DNA from: JADGRB01 sp963835825 | GTDB lineage: Bacteria > Myxococcota_A > Polyangia > Fen-1088 | Assembly: GCA_963835825.1 (NCBI GenBank) | Contig: CAWIGZ010000001.1 | Coordinates: forward strand, 1,612,001 to 1,676,000 | Reading direction: 5' to 3' | DNA: 64,000 nt | Shown here: positions 51,885-62,172 of the stretch, piece after piece | Position numbering within the stretch: position 1 is the first letter of the stretch | Layout: each line of letters starts with the position of its first letter | The notes under the pieces: model-generated | What the model saw: only the letters and a program-made list of their open reading frames with translations | Database searches by the model: none | Told to the model about the DNA's origin: nothing | Program-made: the position numbers and the translations under genes

Positions 51885-53136
51885 GCCGCTCGGGTGGCCT
51901 GCGCGTCGGCGACCGCCTGGGCGAAGAGCTGGGTGGTCACCGCGGCTTGCGCCTCGGTCAGGATCAGCGGCGGCGACATCCGGATCGCCTTCTTGCCGCA
52001 CTCGAGGACGACGAGGCCGCGCCGGAAGCAGAGCTGGGCGACCGCCTCGCTCAGAGCGTGCGACGCCAGCTCGATGCCGATCATGAGCCCGACGCCGCGC
52101 ACCTCGACGACGCCCGGCACCTCGGCCAGGGCGTCGGTCAGCGTCTGCTTGAGCCGCGCGCCGACCCGCGCCGAATTGGCGCACCAGGCCCCCTTCGAGC
52201 AGGTCGATGGTCGCCAGGCCGGCGGCGATCGCCACCGGGTTGCCGGCGATCGTCGACCCGTGGCTGCCGGGCGGCCAGGTCATGATCTCGCGCGGCGCCA
52301 TCATCGCGCCGAGCGGCATGCCGGAGGCGATCCCCTTGGCCACCAGCAGGATGTCGGGGACGACGCCGGTGTGCTCGGCGGCGAACATCTTGCCGGTGCG
52401 CCCCATGCCGCTCTGCACCTCGTCGAACACCAGCAGGATGCCGTGCAGATCGCACAGCGCCCGCAGCCGCGCCAGGAAGCCTTCAGGCGGGACGACGTAG
52501 CCCCCTTCGCCCAGCACCGGCTCGACGACGATGGCGGCGATGTCCTCGGCCGGCGCGACGGTGGCGAACAGCTCGACGACGCTCTCCAGATCGCCGTAGG
52601 CGGCGTGAAAGACGTTGGGCAGCAGCGGCCCGAAGCCCCGCCGGTACTTCGCCTTGCTGGCGGTGAGCGACAGCGACCCCAAGGTCCGGCCGTGAAAGCC
52701 GCCGCGAAAGGCGATGATGCCCGGGCCGTTGCGTGTGGTGCCGGGCCAGCTTCAGCGCCGCCTCGACCGCCTCGGTCCCCGAGTTGGTGAGGAACGTCTG
52801 CCAGTGGTGCGCGTTGGGGCCGATCCGCTGCGCCAGCGCGCCCAGCTTCTCGCAGATCTCGCCGTAGCCGGGATAGTGAAAGTCGGTGCCGCAGATGTGG
52901 ATCAGCACCTCGGCCTGCGCGGCGATGGCCGCCGCCACCTCCGGGTGGCAGTGTCCCGTCGACGCCGTGGCCACGCCGGCCTCGACGTCGAGGTAGACGT
53001 TGCCGTCGACGTCCTCGACCATGCAGCCCGACGCCCGCCGCACCATCAGCGGATAGCAGTGGATGAGCGACGGCGACAGGTGGGGGAGCGCGCGGGCGAT
53101 CATCTCCTTGGCCTCGGGCCCCGGCGGCTCGGTCAC
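51881..53136 (-). CDS. Class-III aminotransferase 2 (4-aminobutyrate type), two frameshifts
   Basis: GTG 53136 opens VTEPPGPEAKEMIARALPHLSPSLIHCYPL, close to the archaeal-type GABA/ornithine aminotransferase pattern; the frame is closed by TAG just upstream. Then VEDVDGNVYLDVEAGVATASTGHCHP and LTNSGTEAVEAALKLAR. A break near 52735 leads to FRGGFHGRTLGSLSLTASKAKYR; ILLVFDEVQSGMGRTGKMFA and the PLP lysine in LLVAKGIASGMPLGA follow. A second break near 52190 precedes GVVEVRGVGLMIGIEL and the end. The length of 3n+2 fits two insertions. It and aminotransferase 1 are distant homologues, not recent copies. Confidence 0.87.
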
Positions 53137-53197
53137 GATGGTGATCGGCTGCGCCGCCAGCGCGTCGAGCGCGGCCCGCGCCTAGCGACGGAAGCGT

Positions 53198-54776
53198 TCA
53201 CTGGCACACCGTCCGGCTCTGCTCGCGCATGTAGCAGGGGACCGTGTAGAGGCCGCCGATGTTCTTCCCCGTCGAGCCGCTCCCTTTCCAGCCGCCGAAC
53301 GGCTGCACGCCCGGCCAGGCGCCGGTGGTCGCGCCCGCCGCGCGGTTCACGTAGACGACGCCCGCCTCGATGCGGTCGAAGAAGGCGTCGATCTCCTTCT
53401 GCTCGCGCGAGAAGAGCCCCGCGGTGAGGCCGAACTTGGTGTCGTTGGCCAGCGCCAGCGCCTCGTCGAGGCTGTCGACCGTCTCGACGGCCACGATCGG
53501 CACGAACAGCTCGTCGCGCAGCAGTTGATGGTCGCGCGGCAGCCCGGCCAGCACCGTCGGGCGGACGAAGTAGCCGTGCGCCCGCTCGCCGTCGGTCAGC
53601 ACGGCGCCGCCGGCCCGGACCACGTCACCCGCCTCCCGGGCCAGCGCCACGTAGCGCTGGTAATCGGCGTAGGACTGCTTGGTGGCGAGCGGTCCGACGA
53701 ACACCCCCTTGTCGAGCGGATCGGCCGGGACCACGGCGTCGGCGGCCCGCGCCAGCCCGGCCAGGAGCTCGCCGGCCACGGCCCGGTGGACGTAGACCCG
53801 CGAGCAGGCGGAGCACTTGTGGCCGTTCATCCCAAAGGCGGATCGATAGATTCCCTGCACGGCTTGAGCGACGTCCGCGCTGGCCATCACCAGCGCCGGG
53901 TTCTTCCCGCCCATCTCGACGATGGCGGGCTTGGGAAACTCGCCCGCGAAGCGCTGGTACAGGCGCTTGAACCCCACATCGTACGACCCGGTGAAGGTCA
54001 CGCCGGCGACGTCGGGGTGCTCGACCAGCCCGTCGCCGATGACCCGGCCGCTGCCGGGCAGGCAGGTGAGCGCCTCGGGCGGCACGCCCGCCGCGTGGAA
54101 GATCTCGGCCAGCTTCACCCCCGACAAGCGGCGTCTCCGACGACGGCTTGCAGACGACGGTGTTGCCGGCCAGCAGCGCCGCCGCCACCGGGCGCGCCGA
54201 GCAGCGCGTAGGGGAAGTTCCACGGCGCGATCACCGCCCAGACGCCGTAGGGGCGCAGCACGCTCACGTTGCGGTCGGTCGGCGCCAGGCGGTCCATCTC
54301 GTGGACGTACCCGCCGTTGGCGCGCATCTGGCCGGCGTAGTAGGCGAGCAGATCGGCGGTCTCCTCGATCTCCCCCAGCGCCTCGACGCGGTTCTTTCCC
54401 ATCTCGAGGATCATCCAGACGCTGAGCTCGAACTTCCGCGCGCGGACCAGGTCGGCGGCGCGCTCGATCACGGCGACCCGCTCTGGCCAGGGGCGCCCGC
54501 TCCAGGCCGGGAAGGCGGCGCGCGCCGGCGGCGACGGCGTCGCGCAGCTCGCTCTCGCCGCCGCGTCGCCACCCGGGCCACCACCATGCGCGTGTCGGCC
54601 GGGTTGCGGCTCTCGATGGCGCCCCCGTCCACCCCGGCCCGCGTGGCGCCGGCCACGCGCAGCGGCGCGAGCGCGCCCGTCCCCGCTCGGGCGTCGGCGA
54701 TGGCCGCGGTGAACCCGGCGTCGATGGCCGGATCGTCGGCCGAGAGGCTCACGTAGGTAACCTTGTTGGCGCTCAT
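53198..54776 (-). CDS. Aldehyde dehydrogenase, glutamate-semialdehyde type, four frameshifts
   Basis: NAD(P)-dependent dehydrogenase, about 525 residues from ATG 54776, most like L-glutamate gamma-semialdehyde (1-pyrroline-5-carboxylate) dehydrogenase. Seen in order: SRNPADTRMVVARV, FELSVWMILEMGKNRVEALGE in pieces, APWNFPYALL, VAAALLAGNTVVCKPSSETPLSGVK, VTFTGSYDVG, the Glu in VEMGGKNPALVM, the nucleophile Cys in GMNGHKCSACSRVYV and the C-terminal GAWPGVQPFGGWKGSG. Four +1 sites (about 54555, 54525, 54190 and 54125) agree with length 3n+1. It probably starts the ALDH > aminotransferases > scoAB operon. Confidence 0.87.
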
Positions 54777-54887
54777 GACTCGGTCCTCACGTTTCGTTTC
54801 GGGACCATCAAGATCCCTTCGCGGCGCGGCGAAAATCGCACGCGAACCGCCTCATTAGAATAAACCAAGAACTGCCGCGCGACCGCG

Positions 54888-54916
54888 TTGACACCTCCAT
54901 TTCGAATCCGTACTCT
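54888..54916 (+). promoter_or_regulatory. Sigma-70-type promoter of the HU/IHF-like gene
   Basis: TTGACA (54888-54893, perfect -35), exactly 17 bases of spacer, then TACTCT (54911-54916, four of six matches to TATAAT). The gene starts at 54954, so the leader is about 30 bases. The local sequence is AT-richer than the surroundings. The divergent ALDH gene starts at 54776. Confidence 0.65.
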
Positions 54917-54953
54917 GGCCGCCCCCGTCAGGACGGGCCCGGGAGAGAGACGA

Positions 54954-55356
54954 ATGACGAAGGCGGAGCTCATCGAGCGTGTGTATGCGGGCAAGCACCT
55001 GCCGCGCGAATTGACCAAGAAGACCGTCGCTCAGATCGTCGACGCCGTCTTCGTCGAGATGGGCGACTACTTCATCCGCACCCGCGTCAGCCGTACCCAG
55101 GGCCCCCGCCTGACCTATCCTGGATTCGGGACCTTCTCCAAGCGCCGCCGCCCGCCGCGGATGGTGAAGAACCCCAAGACCGGCGCGCCGATCACCATCC
55201 CGCAGCAAGAGACCGATCACCTTTTCGCCTGGCCAGGAGCTGCGCTCGCTGCTCAACCGAAACGGCAAGCCCGAGGGCAAGTCGGACGGCAAGTCTGACG
55301 GCAAGTCGTCCAGCGGCGCGGCGGCGACCGCCAAGAGCGCTTCAGCTGGCCGTTGA
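54954..55356 (+). CDS. HU/IHF-family DNA-binding protein with Lys/Ser tail, one frameshift
   Basis: ATG 54954, with GGGAGAGAG just upstream. The HU/IHF fold is clear: MTKAELIERVY, LTKKTVAQIVDAVFVEM, YPGFGTFSKRRRPPRMVKNPKTGAPI (beta-arm). The frame breaks at 55215: dropping one base (ACC-G-ATC) continues ITFSPGQELRSLLN, as HU/IHF proteins do, then a low-complexity tail with GKSDGKSDGKSSSG and ends at TGA 55354-55356. Length of 3n+1 fits. A Lys-rich tail on HU is typical of some GC-rich bacteria and adds nonspecific DNA binding. It has its own promoter. Confidence 0.85.
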
Positions 55357-55387
55357 GCTCGTCTTCGCGAATACTATAAGCAGATAG

Positions 55388-56387
55388 ATGCTCGATCCCA
55401 GCCTCGAGCTCTGCGATCTGCACATCCACGTCGGTGGCGCGGTCGCGCCGCACATCCTCTGGTCGATCGCCCACGAGCAGGGGTTCAAGCTCCCGGTGTC
55501 GACCTACTGGGAGTTTCGCGATCTGGTGACCGCCAAGCCGGACACCGTCTCGTCGCTCGACGAATATCTGGCGATCCTGCACCACTGGACCGAGAAGATT
55601 CAGTCGTCGCCGGCGGCGATCGAGCGCTCGGTCTACGAGATCATCGGCAAGGAGTTTCGCTCGAGCGGCGTGTCGCTGATCGAGCTGCGCTTCAACCCGA
55701 TGAAGCGCAACCTGGGAGGTGAGCGCGATCTCGACCACATCATCCACGCGGCGCTGCGCGGGATGGACCGGGCCTGCCTGGAGTACGGCGTGCGGGCCGG
55801 GCTCGATCTTCTGCCTGGCGCGCGAGTTCTCGCTGGAGCTGAACGAGATCCTGGTGAAGAAGGCGGTGAAGTACAAGGCGCGCGGCGTGGTGGGGATCGA
55901 TCTCGCCGGTCCGGAGTCGCACACGCTGGAGCTGGGCGCCGAGGTCTCCGGGTACCGCGATCTGTTCGCGCGGGCGCGCGCGGCGGCGCTCGGCACCACG
56001 GTGCACACCGGAGAGACGGCGCACACCGCCGTGCCGGGCGTGCTGGCGGTGCTCAAGGAGCTGGCCCCGGCGCGGATCGGCCACGGCATCGCCGCGGCGG
56101 CCAGCGAGGAGGCGACCCGCAAGCTGGCGGAGACGGGGACCGTGCTCGAGATCTGCCCGAGCTCGAACCTGCGCACGCGCGCGGTCGGCAGCCTCGCCGA
56201 GCTGGCGGGGGTGCTGCGCAAGTTCGAGAACGCCGGGGTCCGCTACACCATCAACACCGACGGCCCGTACCTCCTGAACACGCACCTTCGGCTGGAGTAC
56301 GAGATGCTGATGGACAACGGCATCCTCTCCGAGGCCGAGGTGGAACGGAGCGTGGCCGTCTCCCGCGCGGCGAGCTTCCTGCGATAG
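55388..56387 (+). CDS. Adenosine-deaminase-fold protein with altered active site, one frameshift
   Basis: About 333 codons from ATG 55388. Metal motif HIHVGGAV in place of the usual HVHLDGA, then LIELRFNPMKRN. One +1 break at 55805 (CTC-G-ATC) is followed by IFCLAREFSLELN, VVGIDLAGPES, TVHTGETAH (catalytic Glu and His), IGHGIAAA, EICPSSNLRTR and INTDGP. In true adenosine deaminases the first motif has Asp after Leu and the last reads NTDDP; here both substrate-contacting Asp positions are Gly, while zinc ligands remain. It is probably a deaminase or amidohydrolase with another substrate. Nothing nearby names it. Confidence 0.8.
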
Positions 56388-56417
56388 ACCCCGAGCTTCG
56401 TGTAGCTTAGGGCCGGC

Positions 56418-58712
56418 GTGAAGAACGGGGCTCCGAGCGGCGCGGCCGCGATCGCCGCTTTCGCCGCGAATCTGGCGGTGACCTTGGCGGTGGCCAGTCC
56501 GGCGCGGGCCGCCGACGACGCGTTCGCCTGGGCGCCCCCTCACGCGCCGGCCGTGGCCCGCGGCCGGCAGAGCGCGGCACGCTTCGGCCTGGTCGGACTC
56601 ACCGAGGTCGAGGTGGAGGTCGACAATCTCTACGACGCCGCGAACCGGCAGGCGCTGGGGCTCGCGGAACAGCGGCTGGCAGCGGTTCCTGGCGTGCGTG
56701 CCGTCTTCGGGCCCGCCGGCCTGCTCGACGTCACCGTCGACGCCGGCGGCAAACCGAGCGCGCGGCCGGTTCTCGCCCGAGGACAAACTGAAAGCGCCTG
56801 GACGGAGCCGGGGTCGGCCCGCCGGAGCCCGTCGCGGGGGGGGGCGGGGACCTTCCCCGGGTCACCGAACGAGGGGGAGGCGGCCCGGCAAAGGATCGTT
56901 CGGCGTGCCGATGCGCTCGGCTGGTTCCTCACCGAAAACGGGCGGCGGGTGCGCTTTCTCGTCGACGCACCCGACTTCGAGCGGGTGCGGCCCGCGCTGG
57001 CCAAGGCGCTCACCGAATCCGGGCTGGGCGTCCTGCCGTCGCCCGGCGGGCTGGAAGCTCGGCCGCTCTGGCCCGATCCCCGGCGCCACGGCGCGCTCTT
57101 TCTTCCGCTCGGGTTGGCGGCGCTCTGGGCGTTGTTCGTGATGGTGGCGGCCCGACGGACGGGCTTTCCGCTTGGCCGTCGGCGGATCTCGCGCGCGCTG
57201 GCGGCGGCTGCCGCGGCGGGGGCGCCCTTCCTCCTGGTGCCGGTCTCCGGGGTCCGGCTGGCCGGGGCGCTGGCTGCGCTGGGCGCGGCGGCGATCGCGC
57301 TCGCCGGCTCGCGAGAGCGCGACGGGGCCAGCGGGCCGCGGCCTCGGTTCCTGCGACCGGTGCTCTGGAGCTCGGCGGCGCTGGCGCTGGCATTGGTCGC
57401 GCTCGCTCCGCGGCTGCGGGTCGGCACCCGGCAGTGGAGCGCCGCGCCGATGTTCTTCATCAGCGTCCACGGCGATCTCGACGAGCCGGTGGTCCTGCGC
57501 GAGGTGCGGCGCCTGGCCGACGATCTGCGCGGACAGCAGGGCGTCGCCAACGCCTGGTCGATCGCCGATCTCTTCCTGGGCGTCACCTTCGAGGGGCAGG
57601 AGGCGAACGGCATCCCCGACGATCCGGAGGAGCTGCGCCGAATCCTCGTTCAGGCGCGGACCGATCCGGCCGTGCGGCTGGAGCTGTCGGCCGATCGCCG
57701 GGAGGCGCTGATCGGCGTCCGCTTCGACGACGATCCGACGGTCGATCGCCTGGCGATCGTCGCGCATGCCGAGCGCTACATCCGGCGCGAGCTCCGGCAT
57801 GCGCTGGCGCGGATCGATCTGTCGGCCAGTTCGACCTCGCCGGTGGCGAGGCTGGTGGGCGCCGGCATCCTGGCGGGCGACGCGCGAGATCGGGTGCTGC
57901 ACATCTGCGCGCGCTCCGGCCGGACGCTCAACCAGGCCGAGGCGCTCTCCGTCGAGCGGGTGTCGCGGGCCGCCGCGCTCATCCCGGCGGCCGATCCGCC
58001 CCGCCTGGAGGCGGAGGTGGCCGATGTGGTGCGAAATTTCGCCGCGCACCACCCCTGGCCGCTGACGGCCCCCGAGGTCGAGCGGCTGATTCTCGGCGCC
58101 AATGCGCTGGCGGCCGACGCCACGCCTGACGACGTGCGCTCGCTGGTGGCGACCGTCTACGGCCCCCGCCTGACGGGATCGATGTTGACCGCGACCGCCG
58201 CCGCGCTGGCGCGTCGCATCGCCACCGTGCAGAAGCGGCACACCGCCCGGCTCGATTTCAAGGAGATGCTGTACGGCGCCGATCTCCCCACCGAAGGGGT
58301 CCTGGCCGACGAGGTGCGCAGCGCGACGCTCGAAGCGATGGGCCCGGTGGTGGGGATCCCGGTGGCCACCGACGTCGCCGACGCGTACAAGCTCGACGCC
58401 CAGCCGATTGGCGGGGCGCCCAACGATCAGGCGCTGTCACAGATCTGGAATCGAGCCCTGCGGGCGGGCCTCGTCTCCGCGGCGGCGCTGCTCGCCGTGC
58501 TGCTGCTGATGGTCGCGGGGGTGCCGGCGCTCGCGTCGTTGCCGCTGGCGTTCGCGCCGCTGGCGGTGGCCGTGGCTCCCTCGGCGATCTTGCGCGCGCC
58601 GATCGGTTTGCCGACGCTCTCTCTTTACGCCGGCACGCTGGTGGGCGGCGCATTGCTGGCGCTCATCGTCACGCCGTCGCGGCAGGAGCGGGCGCGGGGG
58701 CGCCGGGCGTGA
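56418..58712 (+). CDS. Small MMPL/RND-like membrane protein with in-frame repeat
   Basis: 764 residues from GTG 56418, intact throughout. An N-terminal signal peptide (to about residue 31, ARA) leads to about 100 periplasmic residues, then residues 130-155 are translated from a palindromic repeat (SARRSPSRGGAGTFPG). Membrane helices follow at about 213-231, 256-275 and 310-330; a large outer region resembles RND/MMPL porter segments (PMFFISVHGDLDEPVVLREV, SIADLF, ALIGVRFDDDP), and three more helices close the protein (from 675). It has about half the helices of a normal MMPL transporter. Transport is inferred. Coupled (GTGA) to the TPR lipoprotein. Confidence 0.72.
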   Translation: MKNGAPSGAAAIAAFAANLAVTLAVASPARAADDAFAWAPPHAPAVARGRQSAARFGLVGLTEVEVEVDNLYDAANRQALGLAEQRLAAVPGVRAVFGPAGLLDVTVDAGGKPSARPVLARGQTESAWTEPGSARRSPSRGGAGTFPGSPNEGEAARQRIVRRADALGWFLTENGRRVRFLVDAPDFERVRPALAKALTESGLGVLPSPGGLEARPLWPDPRRHGALFLPLGLAALWALFVMVAARRTGFPLGRRRISRALAAAAAAGAPFLLVPVSGVRLAGALAALGAAAIALAGSRERDGASGPRPRFLRPVLWSSAALALALVALAPRLRVGTRQWSAAPMFFISVHGDLDEPVVLREVRRLADDLRGQQGVANAWSIADLFLGVTFEGQEANGIPDDPEELRRILVQARTDPAVRLELSADRREALIGVRFDDDPTVDRLAIVAHAERYIRRELRHALARIDLSASSTSPVARLVGAGILAGDARDRVLHICARSGRTLNQAEALSVERVSRAAALIPAADPPRLEAEVADVVRNFAAHHPWPLTAPEVERLILGANALAADATPDDVRSLVATVYGPRLTGSMLTATAAALARRIATVQKRHTARLDFKEMLYGADLPTEGVLADEVRSATLEAMGPVVGIPVATDVADAYKLDAQPIGGAPNDQALSQIWNRALRAGLVSAAALLAVLLLMVAGVPALASLPLAFAPLAVAVAPSAILRAPIGLPTLSLYAGTLVGGALLALIVTPSRQERARGRRA
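56804..56864. repeat. Decayed palindromic element inside a coding region
   Basis: The core CGGAGCCCGTCGCGGGGG (56823-56840) matches the copies at 43611 and 43691. The first arm (GCCGGGGTCGGC, from 56807) and the second palindrome (GGGGACCTTCCCCGGGTCACC) are imperfect. It is translated within the MMPL-like gene, in frame, with no stop. Same family as the lipA copies. Confidence 0.65.
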
Positions 58713-59852
58713 CGTCGCGGGCGGCGAGCCTCCTGGGCGCCTGCATGGTGGCCGGGGCGTGCAGCGCGCCACCGTGGCGGATCGGCAGGCCGCTCGACGG
58801 ACACCCGTCGATTCCCCCCACCGAGGCGCGCCCGACGCCCGCCGAAGCGCGGCAGGCGGCGGCGCGCGCCCGCGCGGCGGGGGAGCCGGTGCTCGAGCTC
58901 GGGGCGCTGGCGGCGCTCGAGCGGTCCTGGCGGCTCGATGCCGTGCTGCGGGCTCAGCCGACCGCGGCGGAAGAAGCGCGCCTCGCCGAGCTGCTGTTCA
59001 GGCGGGGCGGCGATGTTTCACCTCCTCGGCCGCCCGATCCCCGAGAGCCGCGATCTGGAGGCGGCGGCGCGTCTCGATCCCGCGCGCGGCCGGGCGCTCG
59101 TCCCGGAGCGGGCCGCGGCGGCCGCCGCCGCCGGTGATCGCTGGAAGGCGATCGACGCCCCCGCGGAGGCGCGCGCTGCGTTCACGCTGGCGGCGCGGCT
59201 GGGCGGCGTCCCACCGGGCGCGCCGCCGCCCACCCCGGCGCCGCTGGTTCCAACCAACGTGCCGCTCGACATCGAGCGCTGGGTGCTCAGCGGTTCGACG
59301 CTGTCGGGGCGCCTCTTGCCTCTGGTGGCGGCGCGTCCGGCGGTCCTGGACGACCTCCCGCGCGCGCTCCGCTGGGCGGAGATCCTCCTCGACGAAGATC
59401 CGACCTCACCCGACGTCCTCGAGCTGGTGGCGCTGATCTTCGGCCGGGCGGGCCGCTTCGGTGGGACTGACCGCATGCTGACGGAGCTGGCGTTTCACAC
59501 CCCCGATCGCGCCGCGGGCCTGGCGCGCGGGGCAGCCGTCTGGGACCGGCTGGGGCGCCCGCGCGAGGCCTGCGCGCAGTGGATCCGCGCCGCCCGCTGG
59601 CGCGACGAGCCGACCGACCCACTTTGGGAGAAGGCGATCTCCTGCGCCCGGAAGGATCCCGGCGCCGGAAGCTGGCAGGAGATCCGCGCCTACGTCCTCG
59701 GCCGCGCCCGCCCCGAGCAGCGTCAGACTCTGGCGGCGGCGCTCGACGGGCACCCTCTGCCCGTCGCCGTGGACGCGGCCGGAGTGGTCGACGCCGGTCC
59801 GGCCGGCGCGTCTGCGAGCGGCCCCGACGCCGGTCTGGACGGATCGCCGTGA
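58709..59852 (+). CDS. TPR-like lipoprotein, one frameshift
   Basis: GTG 58709 overlaps the previous stop (GTGA). Lipobox in LLGACMVAGACSAPP. Helical, Ala/Arg-rich repeats continue through a +1 break near 59015 (AELLFRRGGAMFHLLGRPIP when corrected) into LEAAARLDPARGRALVPERAAAAA, LDDLPRALRWAEILLDEDP and AACAQWIRAARW-type units, ending with an Asp/Ala-rich tail. Length of 3n+1 fits one insertion. It is probably an outer-envelope partner of the upstream MMPL-like protein; function unknown. Confidence 0.7.
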
Positions 59853-59862
59853 GCGACCGGCC

Positions 59863-62059
59863 CTACCGGGGCCGCTCTTCGAAGGCGACGATCTTCGCCC
59901 GCAGCTCCTCGAACAGCTTGGCGTCGGCGGGGTTGGCGGCCAGGTTGGTCTTCTCGCCGGGATCGCGCTTGAGATCGTAGAGCTCCCAGCGCCGATCGCT
60001 GATGCGGTGGATGATCTTGTGGTCGCCGTCGACCATCATCGCCGCCTTGTGCGGCCAGGCGGTGGCCGGCATCTGCTCGGCGAAGATTGGCGCGGGCGGC
60101 AGCGCCTTGCCCTCGATGCGGGGCAGGAGGCTGCGGCCGCGCATGGCCGCCGGGATGGGAGCCCCCACCAGATCCAGCAGCGTCGGCGCCAGGTCGACCA
60201 GCTCGACCTCGTCGGTGATCACGCGCGGGGCCTGTCCGGGGATGGCGATGATGAGCGGGACCCGCATCTGCTCGTCGTACAGGTCGGTGCCGTGGAAGTA
60301 CTCCTTGTGCTCTCCCCAGGCCTCGCCGTGGTCGGCGCAGACGACGATGGCCGTGGTCTTGTCGAGGCCCAGCGCCTTGACCTCGTCGAACAGCTTCTTC
60401 ACCCACAGATCGGTGAAGGCGATCTCGTAGTCGTACTTCTCCATCAGCCCCGGGACGCCCGAGAGCGAGAGGGGGAACTCCTTGTGCGGCATGTACGAGG
60501 AGTGCGGCTCGAAGAGGTGCGTCCAGAGCACGAACCGCTCGTGCTTGGCGGCCGCCACCTTCAGACGCTCGATCACCCGCGGAACGATCCGCGGCGAGGC
60601 GCTGTCCTTGTTCGACTCGGCGATGGTGCCGGCGCCGTCGTCGGACCACTCGGCGAAGCCCCGGCTGATCCCGCGGTCGGCGGTGAAGTAGAAGTGCGAG
60701 AAGATCCCGATCGGCTTGAGACCGGTCGCCGCCAGGATCTGGAAGACCGTCTGGTTGGCCGGCAGGAGGTTGGGGTAGTTCACCGTCGGTTTGTCGAAGG
60801 CGATGTCGGTCGGATAGCGGCCGGTGATGATCGACGGGAAGGAACGCGGCGTGTTCGGAGCTTGCGACCAGACCCGCCGGAAGTAGGCTCCGCGCCGGGC
60901 CAGGGCATCGAGCGTCGGGGTCAGCGAATGGCCGGCCGGGCGCCCGTAGCCCGCCACCCCCAGCCGATCGCCGCGGAAGGCGTCGATGGTGACGAGGAGG
61001 ATGTTCCCGTTCCAGGCATCGTCGCGCGGCTTGATCGGCGCCAGCGGCTCGCCGCCGCTGGCGGCCGGCTTCGCCGCGGCGGCGACCGCCCGGGCGTCTC
61101 CCCCTTCGCAGTCTTGATCGATCCCGTCGCCCGGGACGTCTTCGGCGCCCGGATACACGTCGGCGCGTGCGTCGTCGCAGTCGCCGCCGCCGAACCGCGC
61201 GGAGAAGCCGTCGCCGTCGTGGTCCGTCAGGTGGCGCGCCGTCGCCAGCAGGGCGCGCAGCCCCCAGGCGTGGTCGGCGACCGCCTCGAAGGCCGGTGAC
61301 CCTTCGGGCAGTCCCGCGCCCGCCGCCAGGCCGATGGCCGCGGCGACGGCAACTCCGACCGGGAGCCCGAGACCGAGCGCGGCGGGGAGGCGCGCGCGCA
61401 GTGCCTTGCCCGGCGCGCGACCCGAACCAGAAGAGGCCATGGCCCAGGCCGAGCACGATCGCGGCGCCGAGGGCGTAGAGCGGTCCGAGGTCGAGCACCC
61501 GCCAGTCGGCGCGCGACAGCGCGAACACGAAGGCCAGCACCGCGGCGGCCCCCAGCCCCGCCAGCAGGAACCCGGTCGCGCCCAGCGCGCGCGGGCGGGG
61601 GAGGGCCTGGGCGAGCCTTCGCAGGAAGGGGAGCGCCGCGATCGCCACCACGGCACCCGGCAGGGCGCCGATCGCCACCAGCCCCGCGGCGGCGATGGTC
61701 GCCAGCTTCTGGCTGGCCATCTTGCCGACGAACATCTTTTGGCCGAGCGCCGCCACGATGGCCACCACCAGCACGGCCGCCAGGGCGGCCAGGACTCCCG
61801 CCGCCACGGCGCGGTCGCGCTGGGGCTCGTCGCGCAACGCCCCCCAGCCCGCGGGACGGGCCCCGGCGATGGCCTCGGCCACCAGCTCGGCGCCGAGGCC
61901 GCAGACGATGGCCGCCGCGCCGTAGAAACCGAGGGTCAGGGCCAGGACGCCGGTCGCCCCGCCGTGACCTGCGGTCAGCAACAGGTCGAGGAGGCCGGCG
62001 CCGCAGATCCCGGCCAGGACCGAAGCTCCGACAGGATGCCGCAGACTGGGGATCTTCAT
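59863..62059 (-). CDS. Membrane-anchored sulfatase-fold protein with MopE-type motif, one frameshift
   Basis: About 732 codons from ATG 62059. Six to seven hydrophobic helices (residues 10-260) continue over a +1 break near 61427. Then a calcium/metal-binding motif of the MopE type (DHDGDGFS, GDCDDARADVYPGAED, GDGIDQDCEGGD). The C-terminal alkaline phosphatase/sulfatase fold: NILLVTIDAFRGDRLG, APNTPRSFPSIITGRYP, HLFEPHSSY, VVCADHGEAWGEH and ELYDLKRDPGEKTNLA. The usual formylglycine CxPxR is absent (NTPRSFPS), so a Thr or Ser may be the nucleophile, as in phosphoglycerol transferases. Its substrate is unknown; it is probably on an envelope lipid or glycan. Confidence 0.8.
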
Positions 62060-62136
62060 CCGGATCCTAGCGAGCTAGCACGCGCCGGCACCGCAGACAA
62101 CTTAACCGCAGTTTGACCCCGCCGCGCGAACCGTCC

Positions 62137-62166
62137 TTGACGGCTGCTCGGGAATCGGGATATTGC
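62137..62166 (+). promoter_or_regulatory. Possible promoter of the Lys-rich mini-protein gene
   Basis: TTGACG (62137-62142), an 18-base spacer and TATTGC (62161-62166). The -10 is weak (TAT plus poor matches). The gene begins at 62173, leaving almost no leader, so the transcript could be nearly leaderless. Low confidence. Confidence 0.4.
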
Positions 62167-62172
62167 GAGCGC

